Below are positions 1 to 6,112 of a DNA stretch of 11,913 bases, in pieces. Each line of letters starts with the position of its first letter. Position 1 is the stretch's first letter. The position numbers and the translations under genes were made by a program. A model generated the notes under the pieces. It was not told where the DNA came from and did no database searches. It saw nothing but the letters and a program-made list of their open reading frames with translations. Origin of the DNA: an uncultured Treponema sp. (GTDB lineage: Bacteria > Spirochaetota > Spirochaetia > Treponematales > Treponemataceae); contig CALDID010000324.1 in assembly GCA_937901865.1 (NCBI GenBank), forward strand, positions 1-11,913, in the 5' to 3' direction.

Positions 1-23
1 ATCACATTTTCTTTTAGCAAAAC

Positions 24-53
24 AAAAAAACGTGCCTATTCCTAGACACGTTT
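24..53 (-). terminator. Rho-independent terminator of hicAB
   Basis: On the minus strand, arms AAACGTGTC and GGCACGTTT (one G-U pair) form a 9-bp stem around an 8-nt loop, followed by a run of T. It lies just after the hicB stop, so it should end the hicAB transcript. The T-run is on the minus-strand side only, so it is probably not efficient for plus-strand transcripts. Confidence 0.85.
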
Positions 54-66
54 CACATAAAGGCTT

Positions 67-447
67 TTATGCGATGTCGAGTTTCTTCAGCAACGCTTCT
101 TGCAACGTGCGCGAAAAGTTCACACCCAGCCGTTCAGATTGGTCATTGAGCCACGCAGGAATAGTCAACGTCTTTTTCACGCTTTTTGCTTTCTGCAAAA
201 TATCACACGTTACATATGAAAGAAAGTCTTTTCCCTCTACCTTAAATTCTGTGATTTCACGGGCGGGAGGAACTTTGCCTTTTTCTTCCAGTTCACATTC
301 GATATAGCCCTCTAACGCTTCCTTTGCATTTGCAAGAACCTCTCGAACAGTATCACCTTGCGAAAAACACCCCTGTAAATCGGGAAATTCGCACCAATAC
401 CCCCCGTCCTCAAAATGAAAAACTGCAACATACGAAACTGTCATCAT
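67..447 (-). CDS. hicB: HicB family antitoxin of the hicAB module
   Basis: Antitoxin of a type II HicAB module, expected to bind and block the HicA mRNA interferase and to autoregulate the operon. The 126-aa protein has the usual two-part layout. Residues 1 to about 60 are the degenerate RNase H-like HicB fold (YVAVFHFEDGGYWCEFPDL then GCFSQGDTVREVLANAKEAL). Residues about 90-126 form a ribbon-helix-helix DNA-binding segment (VKKTLTIPAWLNDQSERLG then SRTLQEALLKKL). The start at 447 has AAGGAG (455-460) 7 nt upstream; a second Met follows directly and is an alternative start. It lies 49 nt after hicA, so it is the second gene of the operon. Unlike hicA, it has a proper Shine-Dalgarno. It is a paralogue of the solitary hicB at 6624-7040, with the same order of domains and a similar C-terminal segment. 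Confidence 0.93.
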   Translation of the reverse strand: MMTVSYVAVFHFEDGGYWCEFPDLQGCFSQGDTVREVLANAKEALEGYIECELEEKGKVPPAREITEFKVEGKDFLSYVTCDILQKAKSVKKTLTIPAWLNDQSERLGVNFSRTLQEALLKKLDIA

Positions 448-461
448 AATCTATCTCCTTA

Positions 462-487
462 ACAGAGAGCTTTTTCAAGCCCTCTGT
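462..487 (-). promoter_or_regulatory. GNRA-capped RNA hairpin between hicA and hicB
   Basis: In the hicA-hicB intergenic RNA, arms ACAGAGGGCTT and AAGCTCTCTGT form an 11-bp stem with one G-U pair, closed by a GAAA tetraloop. It ends 1 nt before the AAGGAG of hicB. No T-run follows on the minus strand, so it does not look like a terminator. Possible roles are protecting or insulating the antitoxin ribosome-binding site, or serving as an RNA-processing or stability element that sets the toxin-to-antitoxin ratio. The structure is seen in the sequence; the role is inferred. Confidence 0.6.
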
Positions 488-496
488 CGCTTGTTT

Positions 497-676
497 CTAC
501 TTTAGACCCGCTTGTTTTAGAATTGCGGTTTCTAAACCTTTTTTCACATCTTTGCTATGAATGGGCAAAGATATTTTTCCAAAACCCTCTTTTTTCAAAA
601 TGTGGTGGCTTCCTGTTACGTGGTCAACCGTCCAACCATTTTTCAAAAGCAAGCTCAAAAGCTCTTTGTCTTTCAT
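497..676 (-). CDS. hicA: HicA family mRNA interferase toxin
   Basis: A 59-aa toxin with a double-stranded-RNA-binding-like fold, expected to cleave mRNA until blocked by HicB. The protein starts MKDKELLSLLLKNGWTVDHV and continues TGSHHILKKEG, matching the HicA signature: N-terminal helix ending in NGW, the GSHH segment with the conserved catalytic His (residue 24), then SLPIHSKDVKKG and a C-terminal helix ending ILKQAGLK. Length is typical for the family. The start at 676 is the only sensible Met. It has no Shine-Dalgarno and lies 6 nt after a perfect TATAAT, so the mRNA should begin at or next to the ATG (leaderless). The downstream partner hicB confirms the assignment. No sign of inactivation. 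Confidence 0.93.
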   Translation of the reverse strand: MKDKELLSLLLKNGWTVDHVTGSHHILKKEGFGKISLPIHSKDVKKGLETAILKQAGLK

Positions 677-682
677 ATTTAT

Positions 683-712
683 ATTATAATACGTGCATAC
701 GTATTATGTCAA
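683..712 (-). promoter_or_regulatory. hicAB promoter (TTGACA - 18 nt - TATAAT)
   Basis: On the minus strand TTGACA (707-712) is followed by an 18-nt spacer and TATAAT (683-688), both perfect sigma70 hexamers. The -10 box ends 6 nt before the hicA ATG (676), placing the predicted +1 on or next to the start codon. The spacer contains a perfect inverted repeat annotated separately, which suits autorepression. Confidence 0.88.
686..707. promoter_or_regulatory. Palindromic operator in the hicAB promoter
   Basis: Perfect inverted repeat with 9-bp arms (ATAATACGT and ACGTATTAT) around GCAT. It fills the -35/-10 spacer and touches both hexamers. Binding here would block RNA polymerase. The likely ligand is the ribbon-helix-helix domain of HicB, as known for HicB proteins that autoregulate; which HicB of this window binds it is not known. 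Confidence 0.75.
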
Positions 713-741
713 CAGATTTTAGAATTAGTACCAAAAAACAT

Positions 742-778
742 AAAAAAAGCGGCAGAAAGTCAAAGTGTTTCTGTCGCT
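742..778 (-). terminator. Terminator of the tail fibre gene
   Basis: On the minus strand arms AGCGACAGAAA and TTTCTGCCGCT (11 bp, one G-U pair) enclose a 9-nt loop and are followed by a run of T. It lies between the tail fibre stop (816) and the hicAB promoter, so it separates the late gene from the toxin-antitoxin operon. Confidence 0.85.
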
Positions 779-815
779 CATTATATTCTTGAAAAATGTA
801 ATCTCTTATCAAGCA

Positions 816-2912
816 CTATTCCGCCTGCCCTATGGCTAAATAAAATACTTGGCTTTTAGTGCTTTTTCCGCTTTCGTCTTTTTGCTGTGCTATATTACAG
901 CCTAGCTTGGATATATCTCGCGCAAAACCTTTAGACCACTTATTATCTTTCGGAGAACAAATTACAATCGGCGGAAAGGCATATTTTTTCTTGAATGTAA
1001 TATAGCAATTACCGTTATCTCCGATAGTGCAAGTTAATCCAAAATGAATTAAAAGCCCGTTTGGAAACATATAGTAATTCATAGAATATGATTGGTCGTT
1101 GTATGCTTCGTACGCAAAATGTGTTTCAGCTTGCCTCGCTATTTTCAAATAACCTGTGTCTTCGTAAATACTGCCGCTCGGGAGTTGCTTTGTATATTTA
1201 TTTGGCAAATTGTCCGTAAACGAAAACACCGTTTCTGTTTTAGCCAGCGTTATCTCCGTTCTGTCTGTGAAAATATGGTTGTCGGTCAATACTAAACTTG
1301 TATTATTTGTATATGTTGTTGAATTATGTTGCTTTATTTGTGTCTCTAAATTTATCTGCCCTTGCCTTATAAGGTTATACGCTTTTCCCTCTTCACCGTC
1401 TTCTAAAGTTACCTTACTTCCTCTCTCATTTGATTGCATATTACAAGTTTTGATTTCTTTTGATACACTTTTCCCGTTGATAACTATCTCTTCCTTTTTA
1501 TGAACGTATGAATAAGTAGTGTTGTATGTGTATAAGTAACTTCCTCCTTGATACATTCCATTTTTACCGCCGTATGTTGTAACTGAAAATGTTCCTTGCT
1601 CTGTAATATTTAAGGGGCTGTATGAATAGGAAAATTGGGTAATACTCTGCCCGTTCAAAGTCTGCGGCGTGGTAAACGTATAGCTTGCGCTATTCAATCC
1701 TACTAATGTAGCCAGTTTTGCTACTGCGCTAAAAATATCGTCCCCTGCTTTTGCTACCCATTTTGTATCTGCTCCGACAGTTTCTTTTTTGACCGTGAAT
1801 AAATCACACAAAAAGTCGCCCCGAAAAACGCCCGTAAATGCCGCATCTCCGTTCCCCGAAAGAATAAAGCCCTTGTTTAGAGTCTTCCCGTCTTTCGCAA
1901 AATTAGGTATTCCGCCCTGTGCAATTCTGTATTGAATAACCCTGTCGCCGTCTTTATCCTCTGTCAATAATTTTGTTGTTCCATTGCCGTGTTTCACTTC
2001 TTGCGATAGGTCAATATTTCCTGCATAAATCACGCTCGCTAACGGCATTTGTATAGACTGCGTGAGCAAAGATGAACAAAAAACACTTCTGTAATATGCG
2101 TCGTCTGTGGCTTTCAACACATTAAGAATGTCGCCTAATGCGGTTGTCATTTCCTTTGCATTATACACATCTGTGCTGTCAAGCTCTTCCCATACCAGCT
2201 GGTCGTTCATTATCAAAGCTCGGTAAACGTGCCCTTTGACAAGTTTGTTTTCGTTTCCTTGTCGTCCTAAAACTTGTCCTTCTGCAACTGTCTGTGTTGC
2301 CGCCTCCCACACGAACCAGTCGCCTTTATGGATAACGCCGTCTGCTGTCGTTGGAGGGAATACCGATACACGCCCTAAATACTCTCCTTTGTGGTCAATG
2401 TCGATTTCGTCTTTAGAGATTTCGTGCGCGGCGGTCTTTGCGTTTTCAAGTGCTATGCGGTCGATTGCCGCTTGCTTATATTTTTGCAAATCTGCAAACA
2501 TCTTATTAAACGTTTCTTTGTCGTTTATCTCTGTGTTTGCGCTCATATCGTCAAAGCAATGTAGCTGATTGTAAATGTAGTTTAGAAACGTCTTATAATA
2601 TGAATCGTACTCTTTTACTTCTTTTGCATTTTTCGCATTTGCCTTTTCTGCTTCTGCCATAATAGCGGCGTATTGCGTGGCTTCTGCTTCAAGGTTTGTT
2701 TTCAATGTCTTTTTTTCGACGGGGGTTAAAATACAATCATTTGACAACGCGCTCCAGTAATCATTCGTTTTCAAATGCTCGGTTGTCATTTTGTTGTCGA
2801 GCATATCGATTTTGCTTTCAATGCGTGTAAGCCCCGAACTTTTGAATTCTTGGATAACTTCAAGGCTTCCGACAACTAATTTTTCGCCGCTTCTATCATT
2901 CTGCTGTAACAT
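816..2912 (-). CDS. Phage tail fibre / receptor-binding protein
   Basis: Structural protein of 698 aa, likely the host-recognition fibre. The N-terminal part (about residues 30-170) is helical and contains LSNDCILTPVEKKTLK (56-71). This resembles the (S)D-x-x-LT-x-x-EK motif followed by a long helix that recurs in phage tail-associated proteins. The middle (about 170-600) is Gly/Thr/Tyr/Asn-rich beta-type sequence. The last 81 residues (618-698) begin NGLLIHFGL and continue with alternating strands and FPPIVICSP, resembling the gp53-like C-terminal domain of tail fibres. The start chosen at 2912 has GAGGAT upstream; a TTG at 2975 keeps the frame open but has no ribosome-binding site. The gene is isolated between the higBA terminator and its own terminator, 4 kb away from the tail tube gene. 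I see no convincing promoter in the 156-bp gap upstream. Confidence 0.75.
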   Translation of the reverse strand: MLQQNDRSGEKLVVGSLEVIQEFKSSGLTRIESKIDMLDNKMTTEHLKTNDYWSALSNDCILTPVEKKTLKTNLEAEATQYAAIMAEAEKANAKNAKEVKEYDSYYKTFLNYIYNQLHCFDDMSANTEINDKETFNKMFADLQKYKQAAIDRIALENAKTAAHEISKDEIDIDHKGEYLGRVSVFPPTTADGVIHKGDWFVWEAATQTVAEGQVLGRQGNENKLVKGHVYRALIMNDQLVWEELDSTDVYNAKEMTTALGDILNVLKATDDAYYRSVFCSSLLTQSIQMPLASVIYAGNIDLSQEVKHGNGTTKLLTEDKDGDRVIQYRIAQGGIPNFAKDGKTLNKGFILSGNGDAAFTGVFRGDFLCDLFTVKKETVGADTKWVAKAGDDIFSAVAKLATLVGLNSASYTFTTPQTLNGQSITQFSYSYSPLNITEQGTFSVTTYGGKNGMYQGGSYLYTYNTTYSYVHKKEEIVINGKSVSKEIKTCNMQSNERGSKVTLEDGEEGKAYNLIRQGQINLETQIKQHNSTTYTNNTSLVLTDNHIFTDRTEITLAKTETVFSFTDNLPNKYTKQLPSGSIYEDTGYLKIARQAETHFAYEAYNDQSYSMNYYMFPNGLLIHFGLTCTIGDNGNCYITFKKKYAFPPIVICSPKDNKWSKGFARDISKLGCNIAQQKDESGKSTKSQVFYLAIGQAE

Positions 2913-2993
2913 CTTTAATCCTCGCGCATACAACAATAGCAAATATCTCGAAAAAAAGTTATAAATCCTGCACAAAAACGGTTGCTTTTATAC

Positions 2994-3028
2994 AAAAAAA
3001 ACGCCTGTATCATACAATACAAGCGTTT
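2994..3028 (-). terminator. Terminator of higBA
   Basis: On the minus strand arms AAACGCTTGTAT and ATACAGGCGTTT form a 12-bp stem (one G-U pair) with a 6-nt loop, followed by eight T. It lies 40 nt after the higA stop and before the tail fibre start, closing the higBA unit. Confidence 0.88.
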
Positions 3029-3067
3029 AGAAATACCCATATTCCTTTTGCAAAAAGGCTCTTGTCT

Positions 3068-3388
3068 TTAAGCAAAAGCAACTTGTTTCTTTTCTACTTT
3101 TTGCGCAAACGGCACAATTTGCAAAATCTTATTACCGTTCTTTTCTTTCTCGTTCCTAATGTCAATATCGTTTTGCAACCTTAAAAAATACTCGTCCGAT
3201 AATCCAAAATATCGTGCAAGCCTCAAGGAAGTATCGGCGGTAATCTTTCGCTTATCGTTCAATATATCCTGTATGCGCGATACTGGCACATCAATATCTT
3301 TTGCAAGCCTGTAGACCGATATTTCTAACGGCTCTAAAAACTCTTCTTTCAATATCTCGCTTATTGTCGGTGTTGCTATTTCATTCAT
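3068..3388 (-). CDS. higA: HigA family antitoxin (XRE-type HTH)
   Basis: Antitoxin for the HigB toxin encoded just upstream, and probable autorepressor of the operon. The 106-aa protein has an XRE-type helix-turn-helix at about residues 10-65: ISEILKEEFLEPLEISVYRL, then DIDVPVSRIQDILNDKRKIT, then SLRLARYFGLSDEYFLRLQ. This is the usual HigA/VapI pattern. The charged tail (about 75-106, RNEKEKNGNK and KVEKKQVAFA) extends beyond the HTH and ends in a hydrophobic AFA, as in unstable antitoxins, though degradation is only inferred. The start at 3388 has GGGAG 8 nt upstream, and the gene begins 12 nt after the higB stop. Toxin-first order is typical of higBA and the reverse of most other type II modules. 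Confidence 0.92.
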   Translation of the reverse strand: MNEIATPTISEILKEEFLEPLEISVYRLAKDIDVPVSRIQDILNDKRKITADTSLRLARYFGLSDEYFLRLQNDIDIRNEKEKNGNKILQIVPFAQKVEKKQVAFA

Positions 3389-3400
3389 CGCACATTCTCC

Positions 3401-3682
3401 CTAGTGGTAATCCACAATTTCAACCTCGTAAAAGTCCCCGTTTTCTACGGTAAAACATATTCGCCACTGTCCATTTATCCTAATGCTGTATTGTCCTTTT
3501 CTATCTCCTTCAAGAGCCTCTAGCCTGTTTGCTGGCGGTATTCTCAAGTCCTCTAGCGTTTTTGAGTTATGTATCATCATCAATTTTCGCAATGCAATTT
3601 TTTGTATTGCGGGCGGTAATCGCTTTGAAAACTTTTGATTATAAATAAGCTCTGTATCCTTATCTTTAAAGCCCTTTATCAC
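3401..3682 (-). CDS. higB: HigB family toxin (RelE/ParE fold), GTG start
   Basis: Toxin of the RelE superfamily, expected to cut mRNA on the ribosome and to be neutralised by HigA. The 93-aa protein begins MIKGFKDKDTELIYNQKF and shows the family's core: IQKIALRKLMMIHNSKTLED, PPANRLEALEGDRKGQYSIR and INGQWRICFTVENG, ending VEIVDYH. The length is standard. The start is GTG at 3682: the ATG two bases upstream runs straight into TGA, and the family normally begins MIK. GTG lies 6 nt after a perfect TATAAT, so a transcript from this promoter would be leaderless. A readthrough transcript from the upstream nuclease operon would carry AAAGG as a weak ribosome-binding site. It is followed after 12 nt by higA. 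Confidence 0.92.
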   Translation of the reverse strand: MIKGFKDKDTELIYNQKFSKRLPPAIQKIALRKLMMIHNSKTLEDLRIPPANRLEALEGDRKGQYSIRINGQWRICFTVENGDFYEVEIVDYH

Positions 3683-3688
3683 ATAAAA

Positions 3689-3717
3689 ATTATACCTTTG
3701 TTTCGGGTATATGTAAA
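3689..3717 (-). promoter_or_regulatory. higBA promoter (TTTACA - 17 nt - TATAAT)
   Basis: On the minus strand TTTACA (3712-3717), a 17-nt spacer and TATAAT (3689-3694). The -10 box ends 6 nt before the GTG of higB, the same geometry as at hicAB and the solitary hicB. It sits in the short gap after the VRR-NUC stop, giving higBA its own transcription. Confidence 0.85.
3691..3711. promoter_or_regulatory. Inverted repeat in the higBA promoter
   Basis: Arms TATACC and GGTATA (6 bp, perfect) separated by 9 nt span the -35/-10 spacer and part of the -10 box. This is the expected place for a HigA operator. Shorter than the hicAB palindrome, so less certain. Confidence 0.55.
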
Positions 3718-3727
3718 CAGTTCTTTA

Positions 3728-4117
3728 TCAATAACCGTGAAGTTTCAAAAATATTTCTAGCTGTTTTTCGTCGTGGATTACAAGCGCAAAGCCGTTACAT
3801 TCTCTTACGCTCTGTAAAAATTGGTGTTGTCGTGGGCTTATTATGCCGCCGTTTTCTCTTTTACACTCAACCGCAATAAATCGCCCGTCGCTTAACACGC
3901 CGATAATGTCGCTTACTCCTGCGATAGACGAACGAAAAAAGCGATTATCCACGCGAAATGCGCCTGTGTTCTGCCGCCAGCAAAAAGCATTGTGTTGCTT
4001 TAGCACTCGCATACAAGCGACTAGCACAAACTTTTCTAGCCGTCCTTTCTCTAGCTTCTTTAATATCTGCGCTTCTTTCTCAACCTTAGCTCTTATGCGC
4101 TCGCCTGTGCTTTTCAT
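3728..4117 (-). CDS. VRR-NUC domain nuclease
   Basis: A 129-aa protein made almost entirely of a VRR-NUC domain, a PD-(D/E)XK-type nuclease fold found in phages as a stand-alone protein. It is commonly proposed to act on branched DNA, as in Holliday-junction or replication-intermediate resolution. Visible motifs: GVSDIIGVL (catalytic Asp, about residue 89), FIAVECKREN (the E-x-K pair, about 104-106) and SPRQHQFL, with the Gln of the family's final motif. The N-terminal 40 residues are highly charged and helical. The start at 4117 overlaps the preceding stop by 4 nt (ATGA), with AAGGCGG upstream, so it is translationally coupled. It is the last gene of the six-gene operon. All catalytic residues look intact. 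Confidence 0.85.
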   Translation of the reverse strand: MKSTGERIRAKVEKEAQILKKLEKGRLEKFVLVACMRVLKQHNAFCWRQNTGAFRVDNRFFRSSIAGVSDIIGVLSDGRFIAVECKRENGGIISPRQHQFLQSVRECNGFALVIHDEKQLEIFLKLHGY

Positions 4118-4410
4118 TTCGCCGCCTTTTTCAAAACAAGCGCAATATATTCGCCGTCTTGGTCTGTAAAATTCTCCCCGATATACCAGCGTATCTCTCC
4201 TCCTTGCTCTATTGCCATTTCCATATTTTCGGGGCTTATGTGCAAAGCTGTTTCTTCGTTTCCGTACCTGTCTTTAAACTTCTCTACGCTTTCTGCATTC
4301 GCATAAGCATAATTGTCCCCGATATACACAATGTCATAATTCGCGATGTTGGCTTTTATCGCTAACTGCTCATACAACGGTAACTTTGAAAAATCCTGTG
4401 TTTCAAGCAT
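4114..4410 (-). CDS. Hypothetical acidic phage protein (98 aa)
   Basis: I do not recognise this protein. It is acidic in composition and has no membrane segment or signal peptide. It contains YDIVYIGDNYAYANAESVEK (about residues 25-44), then a helical stretch with ISPENMEMAIEQGGEIRWYI and a C-terminal strand EYIALVLKK. The mix of strands and helices suggests a small globular fold. It overlaps the upstream gene by 8 nt and the downstream nuclease by 4 nt, and has GGAGAGG upstream of the start at 4410, so it is a genuine member of the operon. Small acidic early proteins of phages often bind host or phage proteins; here that is only a suggestion. Confidence 0.8.
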   Translation of the reverse strand: MLETQDFSKLPLYEQLAIKANIANYDIVYIGDNYAYANAESVEKFKDRYGNEETALHISPENMEMAIEQGGEIRWYIGENFTDQDGEYIALVLKKAAK

Positions 4411-4879
4411 TTACCTCTCCTTTCTCTGAAAATGAAGTGCAATAAGGCTGTATTTTATCTTGCAACTGTCCTACAACTAAAATATTCGGGTGCAACTTGC
4501 AAGCGTGAAAAGTCCTTTTTCCCTCCGCTTTTACATAATAATGCTTGCATTTTAAGCACTTTATGCGCCTCTTGGTCAATAACTCAAGTCGATTATGATA
4601 CATTTTTTGCTGTTGCTTTGTAAGTTTATCAATTTCTTCAAGTTCATTAAAATGTTCCTTGTTGAAATCTCTTATTTTTGCATTTTTTTCGGCTTCTTTT
4701 ATTAGTTCTGCCTGCTCGGCGGTAAACAGCATTATTTCTCTATGCGTTCCCCGTTCCTTTTTAATACAGTCGGTCGATAAAATGCCTTTTTCGACAAGCC
4801 TTTTCACTTTTGGATAAAGATGATTTCTCGATACACCCATTTCGTCCGCAATATCGTTTATGCTTTTGTATTTTCTCAT
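4403..4879 (-). CDS. HTH protein with C-terminal cysteine cluster
   Basis: Probable DNA-binding protein of 158 aa. Residues about 4-34 form a winged-HTH-like segment (INDIADEMGVSRNHLYPKVK then RLVEKGIL), like the HTH part of MarR- or MerR-type phage regulators. A charged helical region follows (about 53-105, EAEKNAKIRDFNKEHFNELE), possibly coiled coil. The C-terminal part has Cys108-x2-Cys111, Cys127 and Cys147, with His125 and His130 nearby, consistent with a zinc-binding knuckle. The start at 4879 overlaps the antirepressor stop by 4 nt (ATGA). I cannot name the family. Its N-terminal segment is similar in style to the HTH repeats of the neighbouring antirepressor, so it may act in the same regulatory circuit. 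Confidence 0.75.
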   Translation of the reverse strand: MRKYKSINDIADEMGVSRNHLYPKVKRLVEKGILSTDCIKKERGTHREIMLFTAEQAELIKEAEKNAKIRDFNKEHFNELEEIDKLTKQQQKMYHNRLELLTKRRIKCLKCKHYYVKAEGKRTFHACKLHPNILVVGQLQDKIQPYCTSFSEKGEVNA

Positions 4880-5724
4880 AGCGGTAAAATATCCTTTATA
4901 AACTTCAAGCCCTTTTGAAAAACAACCGTCTTTAAGCTGATTTTTGTTTCACCAGTAGGCAGCGTGTACCTGCTTTCAATAACTCTGAAATATCCACGGT
5001 CAACATACTTTTGATATGGTATATTTTTACCGTCGATAATCTTTTCTTTTCGCAAAATCTCAAACAGTTTATTACGTCCGATACCTTTAGCATTAAGCAC
5101 TTTTGCCGCCTGTGCAATATCGATACAATCAGTACAATCTGCAACAGTATTAAAGAATTCAACCTTTGGCGCGTCCTCTTTAATCTTTGCCGCCTGTCTC
5201 TCGTTTTCCGCCTGCAACTCGGCAATACGTCTATCACGATAAGCGTCAAGAATTCGCTGTTCTTCTTCACGCTTTTTAAGAAGTGCGAAAAACTCTAAAT
5301 CGTTGCCGATTTGTGAAACAACAGAATTATCTTTGAGATTGTTTCTTTCTCTCAACTTCAATTTAATTGCTGTTGCTTGCGCTTCGTTAAGCAAATACCC
5401 ACCCTGTGAATTGCGTTCGATGTTATCAAAAACTCCGCTAACCACTTGGCGCAGTTCATAAATAGCATTTTTTACCGTCTGTTCTGCAACGTGCAACTCT
5501 TCTGCAAGTTCTTTTACTGTCGCAACCTGTGCTTCGTTATAAACCGCACGCTGTCCCTGTGTGAACTTCGGAAAATCTTCGGAAGTTGCTTGCAGTGCTT
5601 TTGCCGCATTTTGCACACTGTCAACCGACACGCCTAAAGCCTCTGCGACTTCTTTTGTTGTCATTGTTCTTGAGTTGTCTTTGTCCTGTATTACTTCGGG
5701 AAAATTAAAAATATTATCTTTCAT
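4876..5724 (-). CDS. Phage antirepressor, KilAC (ANT) domain with duplicated HTH
   Basis: Likely antirepressor that helps switch a prophage to lytic growth by inactivating a repressor. The C-terminal part (about residues 187-282) matches the KilAC/ANT domain: VEFFNTVADCTDCIDIAQAA, then VLNAKGIGRNKLFEILRKE and YRVIES-type strands (YFRVIESRYTLPTGE). Residues 144-185 are a charged coiled coil. The N-terminus is unusual. Two tandem repeats (about 22-71 and 69-121) each have an HTH (TKEVAEALGVSVDSVQNAAK; VKELAEELHVAEQTVKNAIY) and end in NEAQ-A-T-x-K. The usual BRO-N or pRha-type N-terminal domain is absent. The start at 5724 overlaps the MazG-like stop by 11 nt, with AGGAG 12 nt upstream. The partner repressor is not recognisable in this window. 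Confidence 0.85.
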   Translation of the reverse strand: MKDNIFNFPEVIQDKDNSRTMTTKEVAEALGVSVDSVQNAAKALQATSEDFPKFTQGQRAVYNEAQVATVKELAEELHVAEQTVKNAIYELRQVVSGVFDNIERNSQGGYLLNEAQATAIKLKLRERNNLKDNSVVSQIGNDLEFFALLKKREEEQRILDAYRDRRIAELQAENERQAAKIKEDAPKVEFFNTVADCTDCIDIAQAAKVLNAKGIGRNKLFEILRKEKIIDGKNIPYQKYVDRGYFRVIESRYTLPTGETKISLKTVVFQKGLKFIKDILPL

Positions 5725-6112
5725 TCCTTTGTTTATCTCCTGCTTGCTCTGCGTCGATTAGTTTCCCCTCGTTCTTCAAAAGACAATCAAAAAGGCTTCT
5801 TTCTATGTCTATGCGTTCACTTGCCACAATGGTTAAACAGCACATAATAATATCTGATATTTCAAGCGCAAACTCGGCTTTCTTTTCTGTGATACGCTTT
5901 TCAAGTCTCTTTTTATCTTTCTTGCTTGTAGCATTCTCTAGCGAGATACCAGTTATGCCCCATTTGTAAAAGGCTTCTTCTGCTTCTATAATCTCGCCAG
6001 CGCAATGTTTTAGAGTGTCTATATCATACCTTGGGTCTCCAATCTGCCCTTTCTGCGCTCTTTTCACAGCGATTTTATACGCCTTTTCTGCCATTTTGTT
6101 TAGGTCAATCAT
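5714..6112 (-). CDS. MazG-like all-alpha NTP pyrophosphohydrolase
   Basis: A 132-aa all-helical protein resembling the MazG superfamily, which hydrolyses nucleoside triphosphates to monophosphates and pyrophosphate. Phage members are thought to clean the nucleotide pool or lower (p)ppGpp. The metal-binding pattern is visible as GEIIEAEEAFYKW (about residues 39-51), giving E-x-x-E-A-E-E, and EISDIIMCCL (about 88-97), giving the E-x-x-D pair. A charged insertion (SKKDKKRLEKRITEKK) lies between them, in the usual place of the linker. The start at 6112 overlaps the end of the 56-aa gene by 8 nt, with AAGGAG 10 nt upstream. A dUTPase-like member of the same superfamily cannot be excluded from motifs alone. 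Confidence 0.78.
   Translation of the reverse strand: MIDLNKMAEKAYKIAVKRAQKGQIGDPRYDIDTLKHCAGEIIEAEEAFYKWGITGISLENATSKKDKKRLEKRITEKKAEFALEISDIIMCCLTIVASERIDIERSLFDCLLKNEGKLIDAEQAGDKQRNER

Noticed and set aside
2913..2975. Upstream TTG start that lengthens the tail fibre by 21 residues
   Set aside because: No ribosome-binding site and it starts in the gap after the higBA terminator; the ATG at 2912 with GAGGAT is better.
4932..5298. Long ORFs on both strands within the antirepressor gene
   Set aside because: They overlap a gene with a recognisable KilAC domain and have no ribosome-binding sites.
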